Shown: positions 12,076 to 20,559, numbered from the stretch's first letter. The stretch: DNA of 64,000 nucleotides from Phenylobacterium sp. (GCF_030680185.1 NZ_JAUXVZ010000062.1:1-64000); one strand, 5' to 3'. Numbers and translations are program-made. Notes: generated by a model from the letters alone, not told the origin.

Positions 12076-12549
12076 TCAGAACGGAATTTCGTCGTCCAGA
12101 TCTGCGGAGAAGTCCTCGCGCGGACCAGAGGGCTGGCTGCGCGGGCCGCTTGAGGAGAAGCCGCCGCCAGAGCCGCCACCCTCGTCGCCGTCACCGCCGC
12201 GACCATCGAGCATGGTCAGCTCGCCGCGGAACTTCTGCAGGACGATCTCGGTGGAGTACTTCTCGACGCCGCTCTGGTCGGTCCATTTGCGGGTCTGGAT
12301 GGCGCCTTCGATATAGACCTTCGAGCCCTTGCGCAGATAGCTCTCGGCCACCTTCACCAGGTTCTCGTTGAAGATCACCACCCGGTGCCACTCGGTGCGT
12401 TCCTTACGCTCGCCCGACGAACGGTCGCGCCAGGTTTCGGAGGTGGCGACCCGCAGGTTGGCCACCCGATCGCCGGAGGAAAGCGCGCGGACCTCGGGGT
12501 CTGCGCCCAGATTGCCGACCAGAATGACCTTGTTGACGCTGCCCGCCAT
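12076..12549 (-). CDS. ssb: single-stranded DNA-binding protein
   Basis: 157 aa. An N-terminal OB fold ([17 protein letters not shown] through the [16 protein letters not shown] segment), a Gly/Ser/Asp-rich flexible linker, and the conserved acidic tail DDEIPF that docks replication and repair proteins. The internal ATG at 12549 was chosen because AAGGA lies 7 nt upstream and because SSB proteins start M-A-x-S/V-N-K; the upstream in-frame ATG would add 32 unrelated residues. It is followed by a strong terminator. Confidence 0.96.
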   Translation of the reverse strand: MAGSVNKVILVGNLGADPEVRALSSGDRVANLRVATSETWRDRSSGERKERTEWHRVVIFNENLVKVAESYLRKGSKVYIEGAIQTRKWTDQSGVEKYSTEIVLQKFRGELTMLDGRGGDGDEGGGSGGGFSSSGPRSQPSGPREDFSADLDDEIPF

Positions 12550-12681
12550 GTCGATGTCCTTGAAGTCAAAAAGAGATTGGGAAGTGCCGTGAGAATGGAA
12601 ATCGGAGCCAACGCCCAGGCTAGCCCTGCGACGCGGCGCGATCAATCAGATGTTCCGCCTGTGTTCTCAGACCTGTGACGG

Positions 12682-13065
12682 TCAGGGGGCCGGCGCGCGT
12701 GGCATGGCGCCGGGAATGGCCAGCCGGCCATCGCCCGTGCGAACCAGGGCCAGATACCGATTCTGCTCCATCGAGGGAGACGTAAAGATGCCCTCCCGCT
12801 GCAGGAAGATGAAGTTGCCCTGATAGGCGCCGACCATGGTCCGGGTCGAACCGCCCATCTGCAGGAACCTCACGCGGATCGCCTCAAGCGCCGCGGCGCA
12901 GTTCTCCAGGTCCGGCTGGGTGCCCGGCAGCTTGTTGTATTTCAGCTCCCCATCCTCGCGCACGACCTGATAGCAGATCTCGCGGTCCCCCGGCGGCAGG
13001 GTCCGCTTCTGGCAGGCGGCGAGCGCCAGGGCGCAGGCGCCGAGCAGGATCACAGTTCTCAACAT
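12682..13065 (-). CDS. small lipoprotein with a paired-cysteine module
   Basis: 127 aa from ATG 13065, which has AGGA 7 nt ahead (an in-frame TTG at 13071 is less likely). The lipobox LAAC gives a lipid-anchored protein. The mature part has two cysteines about 28 residues apart (ICYQVV ... LPGTQPDLENC), then a Gly/Thr-rich segment and QGNFIFLQREG. The spacing and the LPG...L..C motif resemble the C-terminal module of the protein encoded 39 nt upstream, suggesting a related fold. I recognise no known domain. Confidence 0.7.
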   Translation of the reverse strand: MLRTVILLGACALALAACQKRTLPPGDREICYQVVREDGELKYNKLPGTQPDLENCAAALEAIRVRFLQMGGSTRTMVGAYQGNFIFLQREGIFTSPSMEQNRYLALVRTGDGRLAIPGAMPRAPAP

Positions 13066-13104
13066 CGGCAAATCCTACACCGCGTTCGTGGCCAGGGCGA
13101 GGCG

Positions 13105-13800
13105 TCAGCCGACCGGGTTGATCGCGCAACCACTGGTCTGATCGGCCAGGGTGCGGAAACGACGATTATCCGCCGAGACCTCGACCCGACCTGGCACCAG
13201 GCGAAGGGTCTGTTGCATCCAGCGGCCATAGGTGGCTGACCCCGCCGGTTCGCAGCGGCCGGCGAACAGGGTCTGGACGCAGGAGTCGAGGGTCAGGTCG
13301 CCCGGCAGGCGACGCCATTCCGCGCCGGCATAGCGCCAGCATGCGCCGGCCGGCGCCGGCTGGGCCACCTGGCTCGGCAGGCTGGGGGCCGTCACGCCTT
13401 CAACCGGGCCAGGCGCCGGAGCCGCCGCGGTCTCGACCGGCGGCGGCAGGGGCGTCAGGACCGTGCCCGCCTCATCGGCGGCGGCCAGGGCGCCGGTTTC
13501 ATCCACGCCGACGTCCAGCGCGCCCGTGGCCACGCCATTGCGCTCGGCGCATTCGCTCAGGGTCACCTCGCCGACGAACTGCCCGCTTACGAAGCACCGC
13601 AGGGGTCGAGCGGGGTCCAGTCGGCCCTCGTCGAGGTCGGTCGTCTCCACCACCAGGCCGCCCTGGGAGGCCGGCGGCGCATCCGGCGTGGCGTCGCCGC
13701 CCCGCGCCAACAGCCCGGCGGCGATCCCCATCCCGGCCAACAGGGCGAGCGCGCCGCCCACCAGAGCCAGCACAATTCGACGGTCGTTCAGGAAATCCAT
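13105..13800 (-). CDS. membrane-anchored hypothetical protein with repeated cysteine modules
   Basis: 231 aa from ATG 13800 (GAGG 5 nt ahead). One N-terminal transmembrane segment (VLALVGGALALLAGMGIAAGLL) with a short basic cytoplasmic end places the rest outside. The exported part contains a Cys pair in CFVSGQFVGEVTLSEC, a Pro/Ala-rich linker, and a second module CWRYAG...LPGDLTLDSC plus two more cysteines, the last near the C-terminus. The two modules look like divergent copies and resemble the next gene's product. Function unknown. It heads a probable two-gene operon with the lipoprotein gene downstream. Confidence 0.7.
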   Translation of the reverse strand: MDFLNDRRIVLALVGGALALLAGMGIAAGLLARGGDATPDAPPASQGGLVVETTDLDEGRLDPARPLRCFVSGQFVGEVTLSECAERNGVATGALDVGVDETGALAAADEAGTVLTPLPPPVETAAAPAPGPVEGVTAPSLPSQVAQPAPAGACWRYAGAEWRRLPGDLTLDSCVQTLFAGRCEPAGSATYGRWMQQTLRLVPGRVEVSADNRRFRTLADQTSGCAINPVG

Positions 13801-13948
13801 GGGGCCTCGCGCACGGGGGGTCCTGCCAGAGATCACATCGGAGCGCCCTGCGCCTCGATTAAATCCGATCAGTGGTGCGCCAGCCATGGCTGCGCGATCC
13901 TTCAGGCCCCGGCTCTAGACCGGGCCTGTGACCGTGGCAAGACGGTCG

Positions 13949-16738
13949 TCACCCGCCGCCGGTCAACCGGTCGAGGGCGGCCTGATAATTGGCGATCTGG
14001 TTGGTCATATAGGCCGGCGCCTTGCCAATGGCCGCGGCCGCCTCCCGCTGGGCCAGCACGCTCTTCGGGGTCGCGGCGTCACGCAGGGCCGTATAGATCT
14101 TGCGGATCACCCCTTGGGCCTGGGTCAATTCCGCGATGGCGTGACGGATCTGCTCGGGCGTGTTGAGATTCAGCCGCGAGTGCAGGCCCAGGCCATAGAA
14201 GTCGCCCTTGCCATCGGCCGAGATCGTCTTGCCGTCCTCCAGCTTGGTGGCGCGGACCACGCCCTCGGAAAGACCGAGGACGCGCAGGGCGTCCTTGCCA
14301 TCCTTGCCGGGCGTCAGCTCGATGATCGACCGCTCGTTGAGCGGCTTGATCTGCAGGCGGCGGACGCCATCGGTGACGGCCGTGTCGACCTTGACCTGGA
14401 AACCGGTCGCCCGGCGGATCTTGAGCATCAGGCTCTCGAGCGTTTCATCGACGGCGATGGTCACCGTCTTCGGCCGCCCGCCATTGGCGCTGATGTTGAA
14501 TTCATCGCCCGCCCGCAGGCCGCTCACGGCGGTCAGGTTGGACGAATCCTTGAAGGTCAGTTGCCCCGTCGGCAGACCCAGCCGATCGAGGACGCTGGCG
14601 CCCTGTTCGCCGATGGCGATCGAGCCGGGCGTCGCGAACCCGTCCTTGCCTGTAAATCGCTGTGACCAGACCACGTCGCCGGCGGCCACGTCCAGGCGAG
14701 CCAGGAAACCGTCGGCCTTGCCCTTGGCGGCTTGGCCGGGCAGATCCGCAGCGCCCGCCTCGCCGGTCAGCCAGACCTGCCCGCCAGAGACGGCGAGCCC
14801 CGCGGCCTTGTCATCGCCCGCCCCGCCATAATAGGCGACGGCGTCGGCGGGGCCGGCGGTAAGACCGGCCGAAATCTGAGCGGCGAAGGCGTCAATGCCG
14901 CCGGCATGGGCGCGGGTCACGGTCCCGGCGTCCAGGGCGGCGTTGCGGGTCGAGCCCGCGATCACGAGATTGCCGTTGTCGAGGGCCAGGCCCGTAATCG
15001 TTCCGCCTTGCAGGTCGCCGAGATCGCGCTGAGCCACCTGCACCGGGGCGCCGCTGGAGATATCGAAGCGCCGCACGACGGCGCGGCCATTCTCAACGCT
15101 CGCCGTGACCAGGGCGTCGCCATCGACCACCAGTCCAGCCGGCTTGTCGTTGAAGGCGGTGCCGAAGGATTGGGTGAAAAGCGACTCCGGCTCGCCCTTG
15201 GCGTTGAGGCCGAAGCCCTGGATGTAGGAGTCCGTGCCGCCCAGGGCCGTCGCGCCAGGCATGGACGTCTTCGAACGCCCGGACACATAGACCTCGCCAT
15301 TGGCCCCGAAGGCGATGTGGGTCGCCTCGTCCTCCTGCCGCGAGCCGCGGCGGGCGGTCCAGACTTCCTCGCCCTTGTCGTTGAACACCGTGACGAAGCT
15401 GTCGCTCAGTTCGGCCAGGGCGGGTGAGGAGCCGGAATTCAACGGACCATCCACGGCGCCGTTCAACTGGCCGGTGACCGAGCCTGCGACAGCCACCTGG
15501 CCGTCCGCCGAGACCGCAAGGGCCAGACCCTTGGCGTCGTCCGAAGCGCCCAGGACACGGGAATAGAGCAGCTTGCCGGCCGAATCGTACTTCAGCAGCG
15601 CCACGTCGCGCTCGCCCTTGATCGACTGGCCCGACAGATCGCCCGTGATGTCGGCCAGCACATAGACCGCGCCGTCCGGTCCCACCTGGGTGGCGCGCAC
15701 CGTCTCGATCGCGCCCTCAAGGGGCTTGGCGAAGATGCGGCCTTCGACCCAGTGCGCCTCGCCGGCGCCCTGCAGGGGCGCATCGACCACGCCGGTCTCG
15801 GTCTGGAATTTCAGCAGCTGGTTGGTCTGGACGCCGTCGGCGGTGTCAGCCTTACCGTCCGGGTTGGGGTCGCCGACCTTCTGGGTCATGTAGATCGCCG
15901 GGGCGGTGTCCACAGCCGTGAAGGTCACCTGTTCGGTGATGTCGGTCTTGATCTTCATCGCCCACTGATCGGGCGCGGGCTGCAGCTTGATGACCCGCCC
16001 GGCGGACGTATAGCTCCGCTCCTCACCCGGAATGCGCTCCTGGGCGAAACGTGTCGTAACTCCAGCGGCTTCCAGCTTGGAGTTGATGTGATTGATCACA
16101 TTGGGGAGCGTGCGCGTCTGCGTCCCCATGTCCGACAGATCGATCGCGATATTGATGTTCGTATTGATCTGCTTGATCGCGATATTGAACTTCACCTCGC
16201 CCTGGAAGGCCGGCACAGGGCTGCTGGCCGTGCCCGAGACCAGCGGCGCAGTCACATATTCGCTCTTGCCGCGCGAGATCCCGACCTTCGCCCGGGCGGT
16301 GTCGGCCACCTCGGCGAGGCCAAGACGCACGCTGTCGAACTTGGCGGCGTCCACATAGCTGCTCAGCTCGGCCAGGCCCTTGGAGAAGGCGGTGGTGATC
16401 CGGTTCGTGTCGAAGCTGGTGAGATTCTTGGTGTTCATCTTCTCGGCCAGCGCGGTCAGCGTGCCGAGGCCCTGATAGAGGGCGAAGAGTTTCTTGTAGT
16501 CAGAGCTGGCGCCGGACAGGTCGAGGGTCGCGGCGGACTCGTTGATGATCCGCCCCCCCTGCAGGGCGGTCTTGAGCAGGGCCGAGGAATCGATCGGCGT
16601 CGCCTGCGCCGACCAGGGCGCTGTTGGGGCGTACTTCTGGGCGACCCCGCCGCCGGACGAAGAGGCCGAACCGCCCCCGACCCCGCCGCGCTTGGCCTGG
16701 TAGTAGTTCATCAGCAGATTGGAATCGAACCCAATCAC
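13949..16738 (-). CDS. flaEY: FlaEY-like flagellar protein with beta-propeller repeats
   Basis: 929 aa, beginning at GTG 16738 with GAGGGG 6-7 nt upstream. The N-terminus is a Gly/Ser-rich then helical region. The middle, roughly residues 370-720, carries about five SBBP-type propeller repeats (pattern D-x-x-L-x-x-[YF]-D-x-x-G ... A-D-G-x-V-x-V-A-G). The region after residue 750 has a flagellin/hook-associated-like domain (LRAGDEFNISANGG ... IAVDETLESLMLKIR), and the C-terminus is helical. Caulobacter encodes a protein of similar size, FlaEY, beside its flagellin genes, and mutants there are affected in flagellin expression and filament assembly. The same neighbourhood here (flagellin genes just upstream) supports the call, which is from memory and position, not alignment. 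Confidence 0.7.
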   Translation of the reverse strand: MIGFDSNLLMNYYQAKRGGVGGGSASSSGGGVAQKYAPTAPWSAQATPIDSSALLKTALQGGRIINESAATLDLSGASSDYKKLFALYQGLGTLTALAEKMNTKNLTSFDTNRITTAFSKGLAELSSYVDAAKFDSVRLGLAEVADTARAKVGISRGKSEYVTAPLVSGTASSPVPAFQGEVKFNIAIKQINTNINIAIDLSDMGTQTRTLPNVINHINSKLEAAGVTTRFAQERIPGEERSYTSAGRVIKLQPAPDQWAMKIKTDITEQVTFTAVDTAPAIYMTQKVGDPNPDGKADTADGVQTNQLLKFQTETGVVDAPLQGAGEAHWVEGRIFAKPLEGAIETVRATQVGPDGAVYVLADITGDLSGQSIKGERDVALLKYDSAGKLLYSRVLGASDDAKGLALAVSADGQVAVAGSVTGQLNGAVDGPLNSGSSPALAELSDSFVTVFNDKGEEVWTARRGSRQEDEATHIAFGANGEVYVSGRSKTSMPGATALGGTDSYIQGFGLNAKGEPESLFTQSFGTAFNDKPAGLVVDGDALVTASVENGRAVVRRFDISSGAPVQVAQRDLGDLQGGTITGLALDNGNLVIAGSTRNAALDAGTVTRAHAGGIDAFAAQISAGLTAGPADAVAYYGGAGDDKAAGLAVSGGQVWLTGEAGAADLPGQAAKGKADGFLARLDVAAGDVVWSQRFTGKDGFATPGSIAIGEQGASVLDRLGLPTGQLTFKDSSNLTAVSGLRAGDEFNISANGGRPKTVTIAVDETLESLMLKIRRATGFQVKVDTAVTDGVRRLQIKPLNERSIIELTPGKDGKDALRVLGLSEGVVRATKLEDGKTISADGKGDFYGLGLHSRLNLNTPEQIRHAIAELTQAQGVIRKIYTALRDAATPKSVLAQREAAAAIGKAPAYMTNQIANYQAALDRLTGGG

Positions 16739-16814
16739 AGCCGCCCCCTCATGCAGGCCCTATGCCTGCCCATGCATCATCGGACCCGAGGGCTTACAGG
16801 CCGTTAAGCTGCGC

Positions 16815-16854
16815 TAAATAAAAAGGCCCGGAGCACCGATACGCCCCAGGCCTT
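16815..16854 (-). terminator. terminator after the third flagellin gene
   Basis: On the minus strand AAGGCCTGG pairs with CCGGGCCTT (one G-T wobble) and is followed by TTTTATTT. It lies between the flagellin stop and the flaEY-like gene, so the latter probably has its own promoter or depends on read-through. Confidence 0.85.
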
Positions 16855-16888
16855 CACGACGCCCCGTCGAGTCTACGAACCTCAATAT

Positions 16889-17719
16889 CTACTGGAACAG
16901 CGATAGGATGACCTGCGGCGCCTGGTTGGCGATTGACAGCGCCTGGGCGCCGAGCTGCTGCTGCACCTGAAGGGCCTGCAGCCTGGCGCTCTCCTTGGCC
17001 AGGTCCGCATCGACCAGATTTCCGACCCCGGCGGTCAGCACGTCGGTCAGCTTGTCGACGAACTTGTTATGGGCTTCGATCTGCTTGGCCTGAGCGCCGA
17101 GGCTGCCCAGGGACTGGTTCACATTGGTGATGGAGGCGTCCAGCTGGGCGAGGATCCCCGACGCCAGAGTGCTGGTGGTGATCGAGGCCGTAGAGGCCAT
17201 GGTGATGATGCCGCCGCCCAGGGACATGTTCTGGGTCGAGAGCGTGATGTAGGCGTTGGCGTCGGCGTTGGCCAGGAAGCGGATCGAGCCGGCCACCGAG
17301 CCGTCCAGGATGTTGGCGCCGTCGAATTCCGAGTTTTCGATCACCTGGGTGATCTGGCGTAGGATCGACTTGAAGTCTGAGTCGAGGGCCACGCGGGACG
17401 AGGTGTCCAGCGAGGTGTCCATGGCCGAAACCACCTTCTCCTTCAGCTGCACCAGCAGATCGGAAACCGACTCGCCGGCGGCCATGGAGACTTCGGAGAT
17501 GGATTGGGCCCGGTTGAGGCTCATCTTGACGGCGCCGAGGGCGCCGATATCGGCCCGCTGGCCCTGGGCGATCGACCAGACCGAGGCGTTGTCCTTGGCG
17601 TTACCGATCCGCAGGCCAGTGTTGATCCGATTCTGAACATTCGACAGTTCGTCGTTGGTCTTGTTCAGATTCTGCAGTGCGACCAACGCCGACTTATTGG
17701 TGTGAACGCTGATCGCCAT
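16889..17719 (-). CDS. flagellin, FljJ-like divergent paralogue
   Basis: 276 aa. Conserved flagellin N-terminal helix ([20 protein letters not shown] through INTGLRIGNAKDNASVWSIA) and C-terminal helix ([20 protein letters not shown] ending LSLFQ), which pack the D0/D1 core, with a short variable D2/D3 part as in Caulobacter alpha-flagellins. It differs clearly from the two near-identical flagellins upstream. In Caulobacter the minor hook-proximal flagellin FljJ occupies this relative position, so that assignment is an inference. ATG 17719 has a strong AAGGAGG 8 nt upstream; I see no convincing sigma-54 box ahead of it. Confidence 0.93.
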   Translation of the reverse strand: MAISVHTNKSALVALQNLNKTNDELSNVQNRINTGLRIGNAKDNASVWSIAQGQRADIGALGAVKMSLNRAQSISEVSMAAGESVSDLLVQLKEKVVSAMDTSLDTSSRVALDSDFKSILRQITQVIENSEFDGANILDGSVAGSIRFLANADANAYITLSTQNMSLGGGIITMASTASITTSTLASGILAQLDASITNVNQSLGSLGAQAKQIEAHNKFVDKLTDVLTAGVGNLVDADLAKESARLQALQVQQQLGAQALSIANQAPQVILSLFQ

Positions 17720-17815
17720 GCTCGGACCTCCTTCATCGTCCGCCACCCGTCTCGCCTCCTGGGGCGAGTCGCGGGTTGCTGTTCGAGATGCAGGCTATGG
17801 AATCATGGTGTCTAG

Positions 17816-17823
17816 ATGGTTAA
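17816..17823 (-). promoter_or_regulatory. possible CtrA half-site upstream of the FljJ-like flagellin
   Basis: TTAACCAT on the minus strand, about 97 nt before the flagellin ATG, matches the half-site bound by the Caulobacter cell-cycle regulator CtrA. A single 8 bp match may be chance. Confidence 0.3.
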
Positions 17824-17908
17824 CGCCCAAACGCCAGCGGCCGCCACGGCGCGCCGAGACGGTTGAAAGGACTCATCTTCTTCAGGTCCGGCGGGGCGGA
17901 CCGGGGGC

Positions 17909-18199
17909 TCAGGCCACGGTGCTGACCAGATCGCCGACGTCGTAGTCGGGGCGCTCTTTCATCTTGAGGACCTCTTCGCGGGGGATCTGCGAGATCACCT
18001 CGCCCGTCCGGCGGTCCACTGTCTTGTAGACATAGGCGCCGGCCTCGTCGTTTTCCTCGATGATCAGACGCACATCCGCCAGATCCGATCTGGGAGCAGG
18101 CCTTGGAGCAGCTTCGCGCTTCTGGGGCGGCGCATTCGGCGCAGACCGTTCGAAGCTGACGCTGTTCGTGGCCGCAACTGCCGCCACTCTGTTTTCCAT
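17909..18199 (-). CDS. flaG: FlaG family flagellar protein
   Basis: 96 aa. After a variable, Ala/Pro-rich first 40 residues comes the FlaG core: VRLIIEENDEAGAYVYKTVD, then RRTGEVISQIPREEVLKM. FlaG proteins are small factors affecting filament length or assembly; the exact role is not settled. It lies between the FljJ-like flagellin and the first of the two similar flagellins, the same relative place as in Caulobacter. Confidence 0.88.
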   Translation of the reverse strand: MENRVAAVAATNSVSFERSAPNAPPQKREAAPRPAPRSDLADVRLIIEENDEAGAYVYKTVDRRTGEVISQIPREEVLKMKERPDYDVGDLVSTVA

Positions 18200-18286
18200 T
18201 TCGCATGAGCCGGGACGTTTCTGTCGCCGGCCTCCCTCTTGGAGGACACGGTTGGCGGGAAGGTCGCCCTCCCCGCCCGCCGCGCC

Positions 18287-18313
18287 TGACCCCGGCGACC
18301 AGCGCCGAGGTCA
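18287..18313 (-). terminator. hairpin just after flagellin gene (weak terminator)
   Basis: TGACC...GGTCA arms with inner CGGCG/CGCCG pairing form a stable hairpin 10 nt past the flagellin stop. No T run follows on the minus strand, so it may protect the mRNA 3' end instead of terminating. Confidence 0.45.
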
Positions 18314-18322
18314 GAACTTCAG

Positions 18323-19150
18323 TTAGCGGAACAGGCCCAGCAGGGTGGAGCTGGAGCTGTTGGCGATGGACAGAGCCTGAATGCCCAGCTGCTGCTTGGT
18401 CTGCAGCGACTGGAGACGGGCGCTTTCCTTGGCCAGATCGGCGTCGACGAGGTTACCCACACCGGCGTCGATCGTGTCCTGCAGCTTGCCGACGAACTCG
18501 GCGTGCGAGGCCAGGGCCTTGGAGCCCGTACCCAGCTTCGACAGGGCCGAAGACACGTTGGCGATCGAGGTGTTGATCGTGGCGATCATCGCCGCGGCCG
18601 TGGTCTGGGTGCCGATCGACGAGGTCGCGGCCACCGTCACATTGCCACCGCCAAGGGCGAGGTTCTGAGCGGCCACCGTGATCTTGTTCTGACCGTCCGC
18701 GCTGGCGAGAGCCGCCACCGTGGTGGGCGTCGTGGCCTTGATCATGTTGGCGCCGTTGAACTCGGCGTTGTCGACCACCTTGGTCAGCTGGTCGCGCAGG
18801 GCCTTGAAGTCCTCGTTCAGGGCCGTGCGGCTGGCGGTGTCCAGAGTGGTGTCAGAGGCGGCGAGCGCCTTTTCCTTCATTTGCAGAAGGGTGTCGGAGA
18901 TGCTCTCGCCGGCCGAAAGGGCGACATCCACGGTCGAAATCGAACGCGAAAGGCTTTCCTTGACGGCGTTAAGGGCGCCCGACTCCGAACGCTGGTTCTG
19001 GGCGATGGCCCAGATGGCGCCGTTGTCCTTGGCGCTGGCGACCTTCAGGCCCGTGTTGATCCGGGATTGAACGGTGCTCAGGTCGCTGGAGGTCTTGTTG
19101 AGGTTCTGCAGGGCGACCATGGCCCCGACATTGGTATTAACGCTATTCAT
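18323..19150 (-). CDS. alpha-type flagellin (copy 1)
   Basis: 275 aa. N-terminal [20 protein letters not shown] and C-terminal [20 protein letters not shown] to LLGLFR are classic flagellin D0/D1 ends, with a compact central domain. It contains no cysteine. By hand comparison it differs from the next flagellin upstream at about 27 of 275 positions, mostly in the central part. The gene has its own sigma-54-type promoter, an AAGG-rich ribosome site and a leader of roughly 65 nt, which in Caulobacter is the target of FlbT control. Confidence 0.96.
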   Translation of the reverse strand: MNSVNTNVGAMVALQNLNKTSSDLSTVQSRINTGLKVASAKDNGAIWAIAQNQRSESGALNAVKESLSRSISTVDVALSAGESISDTLLQMKEKALAASDTTLDTASRTALNEDFKALRDQLTKVVDNAEFNGANMIKATTPTTVAALASADGQNKITVAAQNLALGGGNVTVAATSSIGTQTTAAAMIATINTSIANVSSALSKLGTGSKALASHAEFVGKLQDTIDAGVGNLVDADLAKESARLQSLQTKQQLGIQALSIANSSSSTLLGLFR

Positions 19151-19225
19151 GCGCCTTGGTCCTTGTTCTTAAGGAAACCGGCCGTCGTTTTGACCGCCGT
19201 GGGCGTTTTGCCCAAACCAAAGGGC

Positions 19226-19242
19226 AGCAACAGGCGCGCCAA
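19226..19242 (-). promoter_or_regulatory. sigma-54 (-24/-12) promoter for flagellin copy 1
   Basis: The minus strand reads TTGGCGCG-CCTG-TTGCT: GG, ten bases, GC, closely matching TGGCACG-N4-TTGCW. The -24 GG is at 19240-19239 and the -12 GC at 19228-19227. Transcription would start near 19215, giving a leader of about 65 nt. Confidence 0.85.
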
Positions 19243-19308
19243 GTCGCACCGGCCGGAGCCAAGCTCGCAAGTTTCTGGATTCGTTGGGTTATAGGTCCAT
19301 TAGGCACG

Positions 19309-19441
19309 TTTTGGCCCGGCAGAACCTGCCGGGCGCCAAAACGCCCGGAAATATCTGCCTAGCCGCACCCGGCAAAAATCGCCGGGCGGAGCCTGCCCGG
19401 TGAAAAGTCTGCCGGGCGACGACCATGCGCCGCCCGGCTTC
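19309..19441. repeat. cluster of CCGGGC-type inverted repeats between two flagellin genes
   Basis: At least four hairpins occupy 133 bp. CCCGGCAG-AAC-CTGCCGGG (19315-19333) is flanked by TTTTGGC/GCCAAAA. CCCGGC-GCCGGG lies at 19368-19386, CCGGGCG-GCCCGG at 19382-19400 and GCCGGGCG-CGCCCGGC at 19411-19438. On the minus strand two of them are followed by TTTT or TTTTT, so they can terminate the upstream flagellin transcript. The first also resembles the ftr palindrome bound by FlbD and lies about 100-118 nt before the predicted start of the next transcript, so termination and enhancer functions may share this DNA. Confidence 0.75.
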
Positions 19442-19447
19442 AAGACG

Positions 19448-20281
19448 TTAACGGAAGAGCGACAGCACCGTGCCCGACGACTGGTTGGCGATGGACAGAG
19501 CCTGGATGCCCAGCTGCTGCTTGGTCTGCAGCGACTGGAGCTTGGCGCTCTCCTTGGCCAGGTCGGCGTCGACCAGGTTACCCACGCCGGCGTCGATCGA
19601 GTCCTGCAGCTTGCCGACAAACTCCAGGTGCGACGAAAGCGCCTTGGAGCCCGTGCCCAGCTTGGACAGGGCGGCCGAGACATTGGCGATCGACGTGTTG
19701 ATCGTCGCAATCATCGCCGAGGCCGAGGTCACCGTACCGATCGTGCTGGCCGCAGCGACCGTCACATTGCCGCCCGCGAGCGCCAGGTTTTGAGCAGCCA
19801 CCGTGATCTTGTTCTGACCGTCAGCGCTGGCGAGAGCCGCCACCGTCGTCGGGGTCGTGGCCTTGATCATGTTGGCGCCGTTGAACTCGGCGTTGTCGAC
19901 CACCTTGGTGATCTGGTCCCGCAGGGCCTTGAAGTCATCGTTCAGGGCCACGCGGCTGGCGGTGTCGAGGGTCGTATCGGCGGCCGCCAGAGCCTTTTCC
20001 TTCATCTGCAGGAGCAGATCGGAGACGCTCTCACCCGCCGAAAGGGCCACATCCACGGTGGAAACGGAACGGGACAGGGATTCCTTGACGGCGTTCAGGG
20101 CGCCGGAGTCGGAACGCTGGTTCTGGGCGATGGCCCAGATGGCGCCGTTGTCCTTCGCGCTGGCGACTTTCAGACCGGTGTTGATGCGGCTCTGGGTGGT
20201 GTTGAGATCCGTGTTGGTCTTGTTGAGGTTTTGAAGCGCCACCATGGCGCCGACATTGGTGTTGACCGAATTCATCGGCAT
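19448..20281 (-). CDS. alpha-type flagellin (copy 2)
   Basis: 277 aa from ATG 20281 (AAGGACAAGG just upstream; MNSVNTN two codons later at 20275 is the alternative start and would align exactly with copy 1). The same N- and C-terminal flagellin helices as copy 1, ending [10 protein letters not shown]. It is nearly identical to copy 1 through the first 170 residues. It has its own sigma-54-type promoter and upstream palindrome. These two would be the major filament subunits, equivalent to FljK/FljL of Caulobacter. Confidence 0.96.
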   Translation of the reverse strand: MPMNSVNTNVGAMVALQNLNKTNTDLNTTQSRINTGLKVASAKDNGAIWAIAQNQRSDSGALNAVKESLSRSVSTVDVALSAGESVSDLLLQMKEKALAAADTTLDTASRVALNDDFKALRDQITKVVDNAEFNGANMIKATTPTTVAALASADGQNKITVAAQNLALAGGNVTVAAASTIGTVTSASAMIATINTSIANVSAALSKLGTGSKALSSHLEFVGKLQDSIDAGVGNLVDADLAKESAKLQSLQTKQQLGIQALSIANQSSGTVLSLFR

Positions 20282-20355
20282 GGCCTTGTCCTTCCATTCT
20301 GGTCGGGTATCCGGCGATTTTTCGCCAGTGAGCCGTTCTTGGCTCGCAGGACACA

Positions 20356-20373
20356 TCGCAAGCCGCGCGCCAA
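20356..20373 (-). promoter_or_regulatory. sigma-54 (-24/-12) promoter for flagellin copy 2
   Basis: The minus strand reads TTGGCGCG-CGGC-TTGCGA, with GG at 20371-20370 and GC at 20359-20358, ten bases apart. It is almost the same as the promoter of copy 1 and sits at the same distance (start near 20346, leader about 65 nt). Confidence 0.85.
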
Positions 20374-20477
20374 GGCCGCGCCTCCGAGGCCATTGCGGTA
20401 AACCCCTGATTCACCGCGTTATTTCAGACGCCAAAAACCATGCCGCGGCGAAACATGTCGCCCACCCCGGGGCACAA

Positions 20478-20506
20478 CGGCAGATTTAGCCGAGTCAAAT
20501 CTGCCG
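20478..20506. promoter_or_regulatory. palindrome, possible FlbD/ftr-type enhancer
   Basis: CGGCAGATTT and AAATCTGCCG are perfect 10 bp arms separated by 9 nt, about 130-160 nt upstream of the predicted sigma-54 start for flagellin copy 2. CGGCA/TGCCG arms resemble the ftr elements recognised by FlbD in Caulobacter. A further CGGCAAG follows at 20510-20516. Confidence 0.55.
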
Positions 20507-20559
20507 GGTCGGCAAGATGCGGCGGATGCAGGATAGCGGGCGCAGGATGCTCGGGCGCA

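Noticed and set aside
13341..13918. + strand Pro/Arg-rich frames opposite the cysteine-module gene
   Set aside because: Compositional shadows; the minus-strand frame has a ribosome site, a membrane anchor and conserved cysteines.
19309..19441. Repeat cluster as a CRISPR array
   Set aside because: The repeats are short palindromes without constant-length spacers, and no cas gene is present.
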